Assembly: GCF_008180865.1 (NCBI RefSeq)
Contig: NZ_VTEX01000004.1
Span: 62,001 to 126,000 of the forward strand
DNA from: Rossellomorea aquimaris
GTDB lineage: Bacteria; Bacillota; Bacilli; Bacillales; Bacillaceae_B
DNA length: 64,000 bases
Direction of reading: 5' to 3'
Below the pieces are notes generated by a model. The model did not search any database. It was given only the letters and a program-made list of their open reading frames with translations, and had not been told where the DNA came from. Numbering within the stretch: the first letter of the stretch is position 1; each line of letters begins with the position of its first letter. A program made the translations under genes and the position numbers. Positions 1-9,807 of this stretch are shown here, one piece after another.

Positions 1-335
1 ACGAGATCTTCCAGCTTGATTTTCTCCCCCGCTTTCAGGTAAAGGGACGATCCTTCTGTCCCCGCTGCATTCGAAGATACCGTTACTTCCTTATCCATCA
101 TTCCGGATTCAACCGCAAGAATCGCCGTCATGATTTTTGTGATGCTTGCTATCCGACTTTGACTGTGGGCATCCTTTTCATACAGAATCCGCCCCGTCTC
201 CTGATCCATTAAAATCGCCCGCTGTGAACTAACAGAAGGTGCGGCCTGAACTTCATTGGAAACCACTACAAATAGCAAGGTGAGGATAAGAATATAATAT
301 ATGTAATATTTCACTCTCTTTCGATTCACACCCAT
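1..335 (-). CDS. dacB: D-alanyl-D-alanine carboxypeptidase, 5' part only (DacB-like)
   Basis: Serine-type DD-carboxypeptidase of the penicillin-binding-protein S11 family, which trims the terminal D-Ala from peptidoglycan stem peptides. Only the first 111 residues are in the window; the rest runs off the left edge. The start ATG follows AAGGAG. An N-terminal hydrophobic stretch (about residues 10-26) ends in VQA-AP, a good signal-peptidase site near residue 31. The catalytic SxxK motif is S64-I-T-K67. In B. subtilis dacB sits beside scpB and acts in spore cortex synthesis under sigma-E; the same neighbourhood here is the reason for preferring DacB over DacA or DacF. The name is inference because the C-terminal half is missing. 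Confidence 0.8.
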   Translation of the reverse strand, partial: MGVNRKRVKYYIYYILILTLLFVVVSNEVQAAPSVSSQRAILMDQETGRILYEKDAHSQSRIASITKIMTAILAVESGMMDKEVTVSSNAAGTEGSSLYLKAGEKIKLEDL

Positions 336-440
336 CTACTCCTTTAATTCTAACGTGTTTGTACAAGTTTATGCAGGACAAGGGGTAATATGAATGAAAA
401 TCCGGAATTCACATTTAGGTTCAATTTCTGGTATTTGACC

Positions 441-484
441 CACGAAAAAGACACAGCAGAGAAACTTTGCTGTGTCTTTTCGTG
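441..484. terminator. Bidirectional hairpin terminator between dacB and scpB
   Basis: A near-perfect inverted repeat of about 17 bp per arm (core GACACAGCA / TGCTGTGTC) with A-runs and T-runs on the two sides. It lies just 3' of scpB on the minus strand and 5' of dacB, so it most likely ends the scpAB transcript. Confidence 0.75.
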
Positions 485-538
485 ATTCTATTCTTTTGGA
501 TCCGGACCCCTGCCAGTCCATTTATATTTCATTCTGCC

Positions 539-1132
539 CTACTCTTTCGATTCCATCGTTTCTTGAAATTTCTCAAAAAACAAGTCCGCTTCATCCTGCA
601 TGAATTCATCCTCGATATTTTCAGGTAGGGGAGGAAGTTCTTCTATTCTCTTCAAGCCGAAATAGTCCAGAAATTCTTTTGTCGTACCGAATAAGTAGGC
701 ACGACCTGTCCCTTCTGCTCTTCCAACTTCCTTCACGAGCCCTTTTGACGTAAGGGTCTGAATGGGACGCTCGGTTTTGACGCCTCTGATTTGTTCAATT
801 TCCATCCTCGTGATCGGTTGCTTATAAGCGACTATCGCAAGTGTTTCAAGAGCTGCTTGTGATAAAAAGCTTACATTTGGTGACTCAACCAATTTCTTTA
901 AGTAATCGGCGTTGCTTTTTTTTGTCACCAATTGAAAAGTGTCTGCTATCTCAATCATATAGATCCCCCGATCGGGATCATTTTCGTAATCCGCCTTTAG
1001 CTCCTCGATCACAGCCATCGCTTCCTGATCCCCGATTTCCAATACAGAACAAACTTGCTTTAGTGAAAGACCTTCATCACCAGCTGCAAACAATAAGCTT
1101 TCGAGGATCCCTTTCCAATTACTACTGTTCAA
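539..1132 (-). CDS. scpB: Segregation and condensation protein B
   Basis: Kleisin-associated winged-helix subunit of the SMC-ScpA-ScpB condensin complex, which organises and segregates the chromosome. The 197-aa length equals that of B. subtilis ScpB. Tandem winged-helix content is visible, with the conserved block [14 protein letters not shown] near residues 93-106 followed by IRGV and [15 protein letters not shown]. The start is TTG, placed by GGAGG 9 nt upstream. This gene begins 11 bp inside the end of scpA, so the two are translationally coupled. The C-terminus is acidic, as usual for the family. Confidence 0.95.
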   Translation of the reverse strand: MNSSNWKGILESLLFAAGDEGLSLKQVCSVLEIGDQEAMAVIEELKADYENDPDRGIYMIEIADTFQLVTKKSNADYLKKLVESPNVSFLSQAALETLAIVAYKQPITRMEIEQIRGVKTERPIQTLTSKGLVKEVGRAEGTGRAYLFGTTKEFLDYFGLKRIEELPPLPENIEDEFMQDEADLFFEKFQETMESKE

Positions 1133-1883
1133 CTAGACCTACCTCCTCTCCTGCTTCAACAAATATTTCCGTGAAGTTTTTTTCTTGATTGACAATGATC
1201 TGCTTTCTCTTCATCAATTCAAGCACGGCAAGGAAAGTAACAACGAGATGTTCTTTATTATCAGACGGGAAAAGACTTGTAAAGGGTGTTCGCTCTTTGA
1301 TATTTCGCAGACTATGAAGAATATCATTCATTCTTTTTTCAATGGATATTTCCTGTCTGGTTATTCTGGTTTGCACTGGCCGTTGCAGCTTCTTGCGCCT
1401 CAATAATTTATGAAAAGCTCCTAACATGTCATATAGAGACACTTGAACCTCGCTATTCTTTAAATCCGCCTCTTCCGTAAATTCCGAGAGATCACTAGGA
1501 GGTTTCGTATACACCTGTCCCCGTTCTTCCTCACGGTGCTTCAGCTCATTGGCAGCTTCTTTAAACTTGCGATACTCAATCAACCGCTCAACCAATTCAT
1601 CACGGGGATCTTCCTCTTCGAATTCAATTTCATCGTTTAAAAGGCCGTCATCATGTTTAGGGAGGAGCATTTTACTTTTAATCGCCAATAATGTAGCGGC
1701 CATCACTAAGTACTCACTGGCAACATCAAGTTGCAAATTCTTCATCGTATGTACATATAACATATACTGCTCAGTAATTTGAGCCATAGGAATATCATAT
1801 ATATCAATTTCCAACGAATTAATCAGATGCAAAAGAAGATCTAACGGACCTTCAAAAGCGTCAATCTTCACATTGTATTCCAC
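1122..1883 (-). CDS. scpA: Segregation and condensation protein A
   Basis: Kleisin subunit that bridges the two SMC heads of the bacterial condensin. It is 253 aa (251 in B. subtilis). The N-terminal kleisin signature [12 protein letters not shown] is at residues 10-21, and the C-terminal winged helix with [14 protein letters not shown] is near residues 217-230. The start appears to be GTG, preceded by GGTGATAAA. It is the first gene of the scpA-scpB operon and diverges from the DUF309 gene to its right; the 180-bp gap between them must hold both promoters. Confidence 0.95.
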   Translation of the reverse strand: MEYNVKIDAFEGPLDLLLHLINSLEIDIYDIPMAQITEQYMLYVHTMKNLQLDVASEYLVMAATLLAIKSKMLLPKHDDGLLNDEIEFEEEDPRDELVERLIEYRKFKEAANELKHREEERGQVYTKPPSDLSEFTEEADLKNSEVQVSLYDMLGAFHKLLRRKKLQRPVQTRITRQEISIEKRMNDILHSLRNIKERTPFTSLFPSDNKEHLVVTFLAVLELMKRKQIIVNQEKNFTEIFVEAGEEVGLVEQ

Positions 1884-2066
1884 TTTATCACCAAATTTCT
1901 AATTACAGTCATTCCTGATCGCTACTTAATAGTATAGTAGATTGACCACTATTCTCCAATAGAAAGTTTTTGCATAAAGAGGATGTACTTGTCGTTTTGG
2001 CAAAGATGGAGAATATGCTACACTTTAAATACTCAGACGTTATTTCATAATATAGGAGGGACTCAC

Positions 2067-2588
2067 ATGGTTTATCCTAAACCTTACTTAGAATTTTTAA
2101 TGTATTTCCATGGAAATCGTGATTACTTCGAGTGCCATGAGGTGTTGGAAGAACATTGGAAATATGCAGATCCTAAGAACCGTTCTTCCCATTGGGTTGG
2201 ATTAATCCAGATTGCTGTGGGTTTGTATCATTACAGAAGAGGTAATCTCTCAGGAGCAGCCCGGACACTTAGGAAAGCCGTTCAAAATATCAAACTGAAT
2301 CAGGATGAACTTTCCCGATTAGGGATCCATCCTGGTAAACTTCAGGAAAAACTCGTTGATATCACCCATGGACTAAGTACCAACCAGCCCTATAACAGCA
2401 TCAATATCCCCCTGACGGATTCATCTCTACAAAAGCAGGTCCAATCACTGTGTGAGGACAATGGATACTCCTGGTGTTCTCCAAGTGATTTAAACAATAT
2501 CGAGCTCATTCATCGTCATTCCCTGCGTGACCGTTCGGAAGTGATTTTAGAACGAAAAAATGCTTTACAACGAAAAAAAAGAGGCTGA
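2067..2588 (+). CDS. ypuF: DUF309 family protein (YpuF-like)
   Basis: 173-aa protein of the DUF309 family, whose biochemical role is not established. The hallmark ECHEVLEEHW is at residues 22-31 and a second helix carries GLIQIAVGLYHY, giving the typical all-helical fold with conserved Glu and His residues that could bind metal. An open frame extends upstream, but the ATG at 2067 with AGGAGG directly before it is clearly the start. B. subtilis has the homologue at this position, between scpA and ribT. It converges with ribT across a shared terminator. Confidence 0.85.
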   Translation: MVYPKPYLEFLMYFHGNRDYFECHEVLEEHWKYADPKNRSSHWVGLIQIAVGLYHYRRGNLSGAARTLRKAVQNIKLNQDELSRLGIHPGKLQEKLVDITHGLSTNQPYNSINIPLTDSSLQKQVQSLCEDNGYSWCSPSDLNNIELIHRHSLRDRSEVILERKNALQRKKRG

Positions 2589-2616
2589 CCACCTACAGAT
2601 CCGGTGGCCGTCCTCT

Positions 2617-2618
<2 letters not shown>
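2574..2618. terminator. Bidirectional terminator between ypuF and ribT
   Basis: Inverted repeat AAAGAGG..GACCACC / GGTGG..CCTCTTT with an A-run on one side and a T-run on the other, between two convergent genes. Confidence 0.7.
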
Positions 2619-3003
<385 letters not shown>

Positions 3004-3118
3004 TTATGTTTTATGTCTAATCTATTTATTTCCTATTATAGACAAAAACTAGAAATTTAATTGATATGAACGTTTATTTATCTTACTAAATTTACTTTTA
3101 TTAATCAACTTTAACCAA

Positions 3119-3211
3119 TCAGTTTCCAGCCAGGAACAGCCAGTAGATGACTCCCCATACTATGCCTGATACTAATAAAAACAAGAACAATCCCTTATTG
3201 CTGATCTTCAT
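3119..3211 (-). CDS. Small single-pass membrane peptide, 30 aa
   Basis: 30-codon frame beginning ATG with AAAGGAG 6 nt upstream and ending TGA. It starts MKISNKGLF and then consists almost wholly of a hydrophobic helix (residues 8-28) rich in L, V, W and F, ending LAGN. Charge is at the N-terminus only, so an N-in or N-tail anchored membrane peptide is likely. I do not recognise the family. The good ribosome-binding site and typical TM peptide composition support it, but its short length leaves room for doubt. Confidence 0.55.
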   Translation of the reverse strand: MKISNKGLFLFLLVSGIVWGVIYWLFLAGN

Positions 3212-3302
3212 AAATGACTCCTTTGTCTACACTATATTCATCTATATATGTCATTGCTATTGTATAGTAAAATCACTATTTGTTAAAGTATGTAATTAGA
3301 TA

Positions 3303-3345
3303 TGAAAAAAAAGTAGTCTTTAAGTACGATATACTTAAAGACTAT
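3303..3345 (-). terminator. Terminator after lysA
   Basis: 13-bp perfect stem (TAGTCTTTAAGTA / TACTTAAAGACTA) followed, on the minus strand, by a run of eight or nine T. It lies 10 bp beyond the lysA stop. Confidence 0.85.
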
Positions 3346-3354
3346 GTTTCCAGC

Positions 3355-4656
3355 TTATTTAAATCTTATATCGAGTGAAATCATATCCTCATATGTCTCT
3401 CTTTGAACAGCTAATCTTGCTTCTCCATTCTCGACAAATACGACAGCGGGACGGGGAATACGATTGTAGTTATTCGCCATAGAATATCCATATGCACCAG
3501 TACAGAACACAGCAAGAGTGTCACCAGCTTCTGATTGCGGGAGGGGTAAATCCCAAATCAACATATCTCCGGATTCACAGCATTTACCAGCGATTGACAC
3601 GGTTTCTTCAGGGGGATGATCCGCTTTATTTGCAATCACCGCTTCATATTTTGCCTTGTAGAGAGCCGGTCTTATATTATCACTCATTCCCCCATCAATG
3701 GCTAAGTACTTTCGGATGTTGGGCACTTCTTTTCTTGACCCCAATGTATATAGGCTGGTCCCTGCATCTCCAACAAGGGAACGTCCCGGCTCGATCCAAA
3801 TCTCCGGCATTTCAAGGTTGTACCTCTCCACTTCCTGTTTTACAGCCGCAATCATTTCCTTCACATATTGTGCAGGTGGAATCGGGTCATCATCCTTCGT
3901 ATAGCGAATTCCAAATCCACCGCCTAAGTTGATCACTCTCGGATCGTAATCATATTGAGATTTCCATTTTGCCACCTTCTCAATGATTTTTTTTGCAGCA
4001 AGAATGAAGCCTGTCGTCTCGAATATTTGAGATCCGATATGGCAATGAAGACCTAACAATTCAATACCTTCATAGCTCATCGCCATTTTCATAGCATCCC
4101 GGGCTTGACCATTCCCCAAATCGAATCCGAATTTGGAATCCTCTTGTCCGGTTAAAATATAATCATGAGTATGGGCTTCTATCCCAGGTGTCACTCTTAA
4201 TAAAACCTTCGTCACTCTTTCAGTGGATTGTGAGATGGCATTCACAAGTTGCAGCTCGTAGAAATTATCGACGACAATGCAGCCTATATTGTTTTCAATG
4301 GCCATCATCAGTTCTTCTTCAGATTTATTATTTCCATTAAAATGGATGCGTTCAGGAGGGAATCCTGCCTTTAAGGCAGTGTACAACTCCCCTCCTGAAA
4401 CCACATCCAGAGATAATCCCTCTTCTTTCATCAATTGAAAGACCGCGATACATGAAAATGCCTTACTGGCATAGGCAACTTCCGCTTTCACTCCAAGGGA
4501 ATCAAATGTTTCTTTAAAGCCTCTTGCCCGTTCTCTAATGAGTGCAGTGTCATAAACATAAAGGGGTGTACCGTATTGTTTGGCTAGTTCTAAGGTGCTC
4601 ACCCCTCCTATCGTTAAATGACCATTTTTTATTTCTGCTGATCCATGAAGATGCAT
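3355..4656 (-). CDS. lysA: Diaminopimelate decarboxylase
   Basis: PLP-dependent alanine-racemase-fold (fold III) enzyme that decarboxylates meso-diaminopimelate to L-lysine, the last step of lysine synthesis. The PLP lysine is K65 in AYASKAF; HIGSQ, GGGFGIRY, EPGRSLVG, and the substrate/dimer motif CCESGD followed by GAYGYSM are all present. The frame extends upstream, but the ATG giving MHLHG aligns with B. subtilis LysA; AGAGGGG lies 13 nt before it, so the start is only moderately sure. It directly follows spoVAF (77 bp), as in B. subtilis, where it shares the forespore-expressed spoVA transcript. Confidence 0.95.
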   Translation of the reverse strand: MHLHGSAEIKNGHLTIGGVSTLELAKQYGTPLYVYDTALIRERARGFKETFDSLGVKAEVAYASKAFSCIAVFQLMKEEGLSLDVVSGGELYTALKAGFPPERIHFNGNNKSEEELMMAIENNIGCIVVDNFYELQLVNAISQSTERVTKVLLRVTPGIEAHTHDYILTGQEDSKFGFDLGNGQARDAMKMAMSYEGIELLGLHCHIGSQIFETTGFILAAKKIIEKVAKWKSQYDYDPRVINLGGGFGIRYTKDDDPIPPAQYVKEMIAAVKQEVERYNLEMPEIWIEPGRSLVGDAGTSLYTLGSRKEVPNIRKYLAIDGGMSDNIRPALYKAKYEAVIANKADHPPEETVSIAGKCCESGDMLIWDLPLPQSEAGDTLAVFCTGAYGYSMANNYNRIPRPAVVFVENGEARLAVQRETYEDMISLDIRFK

Positions 4657-4733
4657 GAAACGTCTCATTCCCCTCTTTAATGCTCTGCTAATTAAACGTA
4701 ATTTACCACAGAATGAGAGTTGTTGCAATATTT

Positions 4734-6212
4734 CTAAGATTTCGCCGGCTGCTTATACTTATTTCTCGGCTGCACGATGCTAGGCCGAATTTTGGATCCC
4801 GGCACGGCTTTTCTTATCAGAATCTGCATAAACGCCTTTGGACTGAACGGAAGTAAAGGCCATAAGTAAGGTGTATTGAGTGATTTAATATTCACTACAA
4901 ATAGTATAAATAGCGTGCTGCCGATCATAAGGCCGGGAATATGGAAGAATGCGACTAATACAAGAAGTAGAAGTCTTGCCATCTTATTCGCTACACTTAG
5001 TTCATAACTAGGAGTCGCAAATGTACCGATTGAAGCAACCGCTACATAAAGGATGACCTCTGGTTGAAAGAGACCGACGTCAATCGCAATTTGTCCAATT
5101 AATACAGCCGCTATTAAACCCATAGCTGTGGAAAGCGGGGTCGGGGTATGAATGGCGGCAATCCTGAACATCTCGACTCCCATATCTGCTATAAACAATT
5201 GAACGATGACAGGTATATTTGTCTGTTCATTCGGTCCTACATATTTTATGACCTCAGGTAATAATGAAGGATCCAGAACGAATAAATACCACAACGGAAG
5301 TAAGAACAAGGATGCGAGTACACCCATGAATCTTGTCCATCTTACAAATGTTCCGACAGCAGGCGATTGCCTGTACTCTTCAGCATGCTGCAGATGATGG
5401 AAGAAGGTAGTCGGTGTGATGATCACACTTGGTGAAGTATCCACGAAAATAAGAACATGTCCTTCTAATAGGTGAGTGGCAGCTACGTCCGCCCTTTCCG
5501 TGTATCGTACTAATGGATATGGATTATACCCCTGCTTCACCAGAAATTCCTCTACGGTTTTATCCGCCATCGTGAGACCATCAATTTTGATGCTTTTCAA
5601 CTCTTTCTTGATCACTTCGACTAAGCTTGGATTTGCAACATCATCTATATAGCAAATGGAAATGTCTGTTTTTGATCGTTCTCCGATACGAAATATTTCA
5701 AACCTCAATCGTGGATCCCGAATTCTTCGTCTTGTTAAAGCGGTATTCACAATAATATTCTCTACATATCCATCTCGGGAACCACGTACTACCTTTTCAG
5801 TATCAGGCTCTGAAGGCTGTCGCCCGGGATAACTACGAACATCAACAATGATTGCCTCTTGGTAGCCTTCGACAAAGACTGCTATTAATCCTGATAGCAC
5901 TTCGTCAACTGCTTCTTCAATCGTTTTTACCGGCTCAACCGATTGATGAACAAGGCGATTATGTACAATCTCATATAATCGGCTCGTTGCACGCTCATGA
6001 TCATTGATCTCAACGAGTTCCTCCACTATTTGAATAATGTAGGAAGCATCAGTCAACCCGTTAATATAATAGATGTGCACTCCTTTTTTCAAAATCATGA
6101 GTTTACGTACACCTAAATCAAAGCTTTTGTTTAATCCTACATGATTCTTCATGTACTCTTCTATAACAGCTAAGTCTTTTGATATTGGTGTTTCTTTCGT
6201 TTTCTCAGGCAT
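4734..6212 (-). CDS. spoVAF: Stage V sporulation protein AF
   Basis: 492-aa inner-membrane protein related to the A subunits of GerA-type germinant receptors, associated with the SpoVA dipicolinic-acid channel. The large N-terminal soluble domain is followed by about five membrane helices from residue 290 on. Conserved phrases include [20 protein letters not shown] (GerA-family N-terminal region), [18 protein letters not shown], and [20 protein letters not shown]. The start ATG is set by AAAGGAG. It overlaps the end of spoVAEa by 8 bp, showing an operon. Confidence 0.93.
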   Translation of the reverse strand: MPEKTKETPISKDLAVIEEYMKNHVGLNKSFDLGVRKLMILKKGVHIYYINGLTDASYIIQIVEELVEINDHERATSRLYEIVHNRLVHQSVEPVKTIEEAVDEVLSGLIAVFVEGYQEAIIVDVRSYPGRQPSEPDTEKVVRGSRDGYVENIIVNTALTRRRIRDPRLRFEIFRIGERSKTDISICYIDDVANPSLVEVIKKELKSIKIDGLTMADKTVEEFLVKQGYNPYPLVRYTERADVAATHLLEGHVLIFVDTSPSVIITPTTFFHHLQHAEEYRQSPAVGTFVRWTRFMGVLASLFLLPLWYLFVLDPSLLPEVIKYVGPNEQTNIPVIVQLFIADMGVEMFRIAAIHTPTPLSTAMGLIAAVLIGQIAIDVGLFQPEVILYVAVASIGTFATPSYELSVANKMARLLLLVLVAFFHIPGLMIGSTLFILFVVNIKSLNTPYLWPLLPFSPKAFMQILIRKAVPGSKIRPSIVQPRNKYKQPAKS

Positions 6213-6774
6213 GATATCCGCTCCTTTCCAAGATGATTTCAACTGCCTTTTTCGTAATGGGCGAACCTTGTGAGTAGTGATCCCTTTTGGCCATTTTGCC
6301 TATGTCACCAATCCCGACAATAACGGGAACATCCAGCTCATCAAGGCAATAAACCGTATCACCCGTTAATCTTCCCAAATCCATTTCAGGTACACCAAAT
6401 TTATCTACCCCATATGGAGTCAATTCACCAAATTTATCAATACATACATCCACTCTTGTCCATTCTGCCTGCCTGGTTTTACTTGCTACCGCAATGATGC
6501 CGAGCACGTCTATGCCAGGGTGTTTCGCAACATACTTTAGTGCCCTTTCGCCTGCTCCTTCTCCAATAAATCCACTATCATCAAACATCACAAAGACGGG
6601 GTCATTCTTTGCACTTCTGATTAATTTCACAATCTCTGGTCCTGATAATAAAGAAGGATTTCCTTTAGAGCTTGAGATACATCGTCCTCCATACTCTTTT
6701 GCCACGCACTCGATTGCCCGCTTGGCATATTCATCTCCATCTGTAATCAGGATCACTTTTCTTTTGTCGTCCAT
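6205..6774 (-). CDS. spoVAEa: Stage V sporulation protein AEa
   Basis: 189-aa soluble forespore protein of the SpoVAEa family, whose exact role in the SpoVA complex is unclear. It begins [17 protein letters not shown], with [13 protein letters not shown] in the middle and [12 protein letters not shown] near the end, all typical. An in-frame extension upstream lies within spoVAB and is not used. AGGCAGGGG lies before the ATG. It sits directly after spoVAB with only 22 bp between, whereas in B. subtilis spoVAC, spoVAD and spoVAEb lie between these two genes. Confidence 0.9.
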   Translation of the reverse strand: MDDKRKVILITDGDEYAKRAIECVAKEYGGRCISSSKGNPSLLSGPEIVKLIRSAKNDPVFVMFDDSGFIGEGAGERALKYVAKHPGIDVLGIIAVASKTRQAEWTRVDVCIDKFGELTPYGVDKFGVPEMDLGRLTGDTVYCLDELDVPVIVGIGDIGKMAKRDHYSQGSPITKKAVEIILERSGYHA

Positions 6775-6796
6775 ATGAACCCCTGCCTCTTGCTGT

Positions 6797-7219
6797 TTAT
6801 TGATGAACCAAGTAGAGCCAATGAAAAAGTGAGCCGACAATTTTCCCAAATACAATCGCCATAATGAGAATGACGATTTGACCTTCAATCCCAATCCGCT
6901 TTGCAAGGATCGGGAACACATTCAATACTTCTGTTAATGCAGCCGCCAACAGCCCGATGAACACTCCGCTCGCTAATCCGATGGGCATAAGAACGAATGG
7001 GGAAAAGTGCAGCGTATAATTATTTAAGCTGACAAACCCTCCTGCCAGTGCACCTGTAATGACAGCCAATTCATAGTGGTGTATCATTTTCATTGTTTTT
7101 GTTAACTGAGTTAACCTTGGGATGATTCCTAATACGGTTAGAAAAGCTACGAACCCGGAACCGACTGCCAGTCCACCAGCAAAACCAATAAATACTGTAA
7201 TCAATACGTTAATGGTCAT
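6797..7219 (-). CDS. spoVAB: Stage V sporulation protein AB
   Basis: 140-aa polytopic membrane protein, four to five helices, matching SpoVAB in length and in the phrases [37 protein letters not shown] and the C-terminal GSLFHWLY. It belongs to the SpoVA apparatus that moves Ca-dipicolinate into the developing spore and out at germination. It overlaps the end of spoVAA by 11 bp, so the two are co-translated. Confidence 0.93.
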   Translation of the reverse strand: MTINVLITVFIGFAGGLAVGSGFVAFLTVLGIIPRLTQLTKTMKMIHHYELAVITGALAGGFVSLNNYTLHFSPFVLMPIGLASGVFIGLLAAALTEVLNVFPILAKRIGIEGQIVILIMAIVFGKIVGSLFHWLYLVHQ

Positions 7220-7829
7220 CTAATTTTTTCTGACTTTCTTTATTTTCATGCATGATGACATACTGATCTAAATCCTGCTGGTAATTAAACATTTCAACTT
7301 CTAGTGGACTAGGCTCTTCATTAAGTCTCTTTCGGAACACATGGTTGAAAAATAAAATCATCCCAAGGCCTAAACCGAATGAATAGGGAACTTGAAACAG
7401 TAATGGATGGGGATCCTCATCCCCAGTTACAAAATGATACAGCCTTTGATGAACTTCCCTCATACTTACATCTTCATGAAAATTCATAATTGCCAGGGCT
7501 GCACCGATGAATAATAGTAACCAAACGCCAATGAAGAGCGGAAGAGAGACTTTCTTTTTCTCATAGATCACTTCAATAATACTTTGTGTGGGTCCAATCG
7601 TTTGGATATCAAGATCCGAGAAGTTCTTGCATATTTCTCTTATCACCCTCATCACATCGACCACAATGATATTCTTATCAGATGCTGTCACTTGATGAAT
7701 CGGGATTTCCCTTAATTCTTCCAGAATATTTTCAGGTGCTATGATTTGAGCAAGCTGTCCAAGCTTGACCGTACTCTCTTCCCTTACCTGCACTCGATGA
7801 CGTAAGCGTATATACAAAATACCTTCCAT
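7209..7829 (-). CDS. spoVAA: Stage V sporulation protein AA
   Basis: 206-aa protein, first gene of the spoVA operon. A soluble N-terminal domain (IYLRLRHRV-like start MEGILYIRLRHRV) precedes two membrane helices; FIGVWLLLFIGAALAIMNFH is the first and the region before FFNHVFRKRLNEEPSPLEVE the second. The ATG giving MEGILY matches the B. subtilis start and has AGGAAGTG upstream. SpoVAA and SpoVAB are forespore membrane components of DPA transport. A candidate sigma-G promoter lies about 40 bp upstream. Confidence 0.93.
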   Translation of the reverse strand: MEGILYIRLRHRVQVREESTVKLGQLAQIIAPENILEELREIPIHQVTASDKNIIVVDVMRVIREICKNFSDLDIQTIGPTQSIIEVIYEKKKVSLPLFIGVWLLLFIGAALAIMNFHEDVSMREVHQRLYHFVTGDEDPHPLLFQVPYSFGLGLGMILFFNHVFRKRLNEEPSPLEVEMFNYQQDLDQYVIMHENKESQKKLDDH

Positions 7830-7870
7830 GCAGTTCACTTCCTGAAAACATGATTTTCCCTTCGTACCAA

Positions 7871-7899
7871 TAGTATGGATTAACGGAAATAATTTATGT
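7871..7899 (-). promoter_or_regulatory. Candidate sigma-G promoter of spoVAA
   Basis: On the minus strand ACATA, 17 bp, then CATACTA. The -10 is a full match to the sigma-G pattern CATNNTA and the -35 matches four of five positions of GHATR. Position and forespore role of the operon agree; B. subtilis spoVA is transcribed by sigma-G. Confidence 0.55.
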
Positions 7900-8044
7900 A
7901 ATGGCTGGATGTGGTCTTTTGAGATTCATGGAGGAGGAAGTGAACAATAGTGTAGATTCTGAAGGTTCGGAGCATAGGAAATGGCAACAATTTCAAAGGG
8001 AACTGTGGGGCATTCCAGAATCGACTGTTGTATAAATTCCATAA

Positions 8045-8096
8045 ATAAAAATAACCTTGTCGTTTCAACATGATTCGTTGAAACAACAAGGTTATT
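8045..8096 (-). terminator. Terminator after sigF
   Basis: About 19-bp stem with one bulge (AATAACCTTGT.GTTTCAAC / GTTGAAAC.ACAAGGTTATT); on the minus strand it is followed by TTTTTATTTAT. It ends the spoIIA operon before spoVAA. Confidence 0.85.
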
Positions 8097-8100
8097 TTGC

Positions 8101-8865
8101 CTAAGATTCTGTATGCATATGATCTTTCATTGTTTGTAATATCTTCTTTTCCAATCTCGATACCTGGACCTGGGATATACCCAGTCGATCTGCTACTTCC
8201 GATTGGGTTTGGTCTTTGTAATACCTTAAATACACAATCAGCCGTTCCCGATCATCCAGTTCCCTAATGGCTTCTTTTAAGGCAATTTTGTCAAACCATT
8301 TATTATCGCTATTATCTGCAATCTGATCCAAAAGGGTAATGGGATCTCCATCATTTTCATAAACGGTTTCATGAATGGAAGAAGGGGCACGACTTGCTTC
8401 CTGTGCCATGATCACCTCTTCAACCGAATACTCCAGATGCTCGGCAAGCTCACTCACCGTCGGAACCCGCCCAAATTTCTTGGAAAGTTCATCCTTGGCT
8501 TTACGAATCTTGTTTCCCATCTCTTTCAGGGAACGACTTACTTTTACTGTTCCGTCATCCCGGATGAACCGCTGGATTTCACCAATGATCATCGGAACTG
8601 CATATGTGGAAAACTTGACGTCGTAGCTTAAATCAAACTTATCGACTGATTTCAGCAACCCGATACTGCCTATCTGAAAGAGGTCATCAGGCTCATATCC
8701 CCGATTGAGGAAGCGCTGGACGACGGACCATACCAGCCGCATGTTCTTCTGGACGATCAAGTCCCGGGCACTTTGGTCACCGTCCTGGCTCTGCTTTATG
8801 AGCTCTTTCACCTCATGATCCTTCAGAAAGGACTGTTCCTTTTCTTTCTTAACTTCGACATCCAT
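8101..8865 (-). CDS. sigF: RNA polymerase sigma-F factor, forespore specific
   Basis: 254-aa sigma-70 family factor that starts forespore gene expression. Region 2 contains NMRLVWSVVQRFLNRGYEPD and DLFQIGSIGLLKSVDKF; region 3 has GTVKVSRSLKEMGNKIRKAK; region 4 ends with the helix-turn-helix QSEVADRLGISQVQVSRLEK. The ATG giving MDVEVKK has AAGGAG 8 nt upstream; a GTG two codons earlier is too close to it. Last gene of the spoIIAA-AB-sigF set. SpoIIAB holds it inactive until SpoIIAA is dephosphorylated. Confidence 0.98.
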   Translation of the reverse strand: MDVEVKKEKEQSFLKDHEVKELIKQSQDGDQSARDLIVQKNMRLVWSVVQRFLNRGYEPDDLFQIGSIGLLKSVDKFDLSYDVKFSTYAVPMIIGEIQRFIRDDGTVKVSRSLKEMGNKIRKAKDELSKKFGRVPTVSELAEHLEYSVEEVIMAQEASRAPSSIHETVYENDGDPITLLDQIADNSDNKWFDKIALKEAIRELDDRERLIVYLRYYKDQTQSEVADRLGISQVQVSRLEKKILQTMKDHMHTES

Positions 8866-8877
8866 GGGCACGACTCC

Positions 8878-9321
8878 TTAATTGCATAGCGCTTTACTAT
8901 TGGTCAAGTGCTTCTTTAGTCTTACCGTGGTGCCTGTACCTGGGTGTGATGACACTTCTATTTCATCCATGAAATTCTCCATGATGGTAAAGCCCATGCC
9001 AGAACGCTCAAGCTCAGGCTTGGACGTGAACAATGGTTGACGGGCTTCCTCTACATCACCAATTCCGACTCCTTCATCGCGGATGGTCATATCGATGTAC
9101 CCATCTTCTTCCATAATGACAGAAATATAGACGATACCATTCGGTCTGTTGTCATATCCGTGAATGATGGCATTTGTAACGGCTTCAGATATGACTGTCT
9201 TGATTTCAGTCAACTCATCCATCGTTGGGTCCAGCTGTGCAATAAATGAAGCAACGGTAACTCTGGCAAAGGACTCATTTTGGCTTAAAGAACTGAATTG
9301 AATGTTCATTTCATTTCTCAT
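8878..9321 (-). CDS. spoIIAB: Anti-sigma-F factor / serine kinase
   Basis: 147-aa GHKL-fold protein that binds sigma-F and phosphorylates SpoIIAA. The N box [11 protein letters not shown] covers residues 46-56 with N50, the G1 box DEGVGI is at 82-87 and the G2 box [10 protein letters not shown] at 108-117. Start [10 protein letters not shown] matches B. subtilis. Its ATG is 1 nt after the spoIIAA stop, and sigF follows 12 bp after its own stop, so all three are one translational unit. Confidence 0.98.
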   Translation of the reverse strand: MRNEMNIQFSSLSQNESFARVTVASFIAQLDPTMDELTEIKTVISEAVTNAIIHGYDNRPNGIVYISVIMEEDGYIDMTIRDEGVGIGDVEEARQPLFTSKPELERSGMGFTIMENFMDEIEVSSHPGTGTTVRLKKHLTNSKALCN

Positions 9322-9322
9322 G

Positions 9323-9673
9323 TCAGGCGACCCCCAATCTTTGTAATGCGTTTTCTTCAGACGGCTCAAGACGGATAATCTTAAACAATCCGGACATTTC
9401 AAATAATCGGTTTACAGAAGGGGAGATCGCACACACAACCATTTCTCCATGCTTTTGTTTAATCTGCTTGTATCGACCCAAAATCACACCTAATCCTGAA
9501 CTATCCATAAAGCTCAGTTCCTCTAAATTCAAAATGATATGCTTCACATTCTCACTTTCAATCAGATTCGAAGCTTTTTCCCTAAGCTCATCAGCAGTAT
9601 GATGATCCAGCTCACCACTTAAACGAATACACAAAACATCTTTTTTGACTTCTAAGTTAATAGCAAGACTCAC
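9323..9673 (-). CDS. spoIIAA: Anti-anti-sigma-F factor
   Basis: 116-aa STAS-domain protein; its unphosphorylated form frees sigma-F from SpoIIAB. The phosphoacceptor serine is S58 in FMDSSGLG, the same number as in B. subtilis. The start is GTG, set by AAGGAGG 10 nt upstream. It follows dacF after a 134-bp gap that contains a candidate sigma-H promoter, matching the known arrangement in which spoIIA has its own sigma-H start and dacF reads through later. Confidence 0.98.
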   Translation of the reverse strand: MSLAINLEVKKDVLCIRLSGELDHHTADELREKASNLIESENVKHIILNLEELSFMDSSGLGVILGRYKQIKQKHGEMVVCAISPSVNRLFEMSGLFKIIRLEPSEENALQRLGVA

Positions 9674-9707
9674 TATCAGAAAGCCTCCTTCTCTGTCGTA
9701 TAGTGAG

Positions 9708-9738
9708 TCATTTCGCTATTCTTTTAGTAAATTCCTTC
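9708..9738 (-). promoter_or_regulatory. Candidate sigma-H promoter of spoIIAA
   Basis: Minus strand GAAGGAATT matches the sigma-H -35 pattern RnAGGAwWW in full. GAAAT lies at the spacing expected for the -10 GAATWW (18 nt from AGGA), with one mismatch. It sits about 40 bp upstream of the spoIIAA GTG. Confidence 0.45.
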
Positions 9739-9807
9739 TCCATGACAAAACTAGAAGGAATTCGTCATAATTAGAGGTTATTTTTATCAAAAATCATTAA
9801 GACAGTT

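Noticed and set aside
1983..2066. Longer N-terminus for the DUF309 protein
   Set aside because: AGGAGG directly precedes ATG 2067 and the family begins there.
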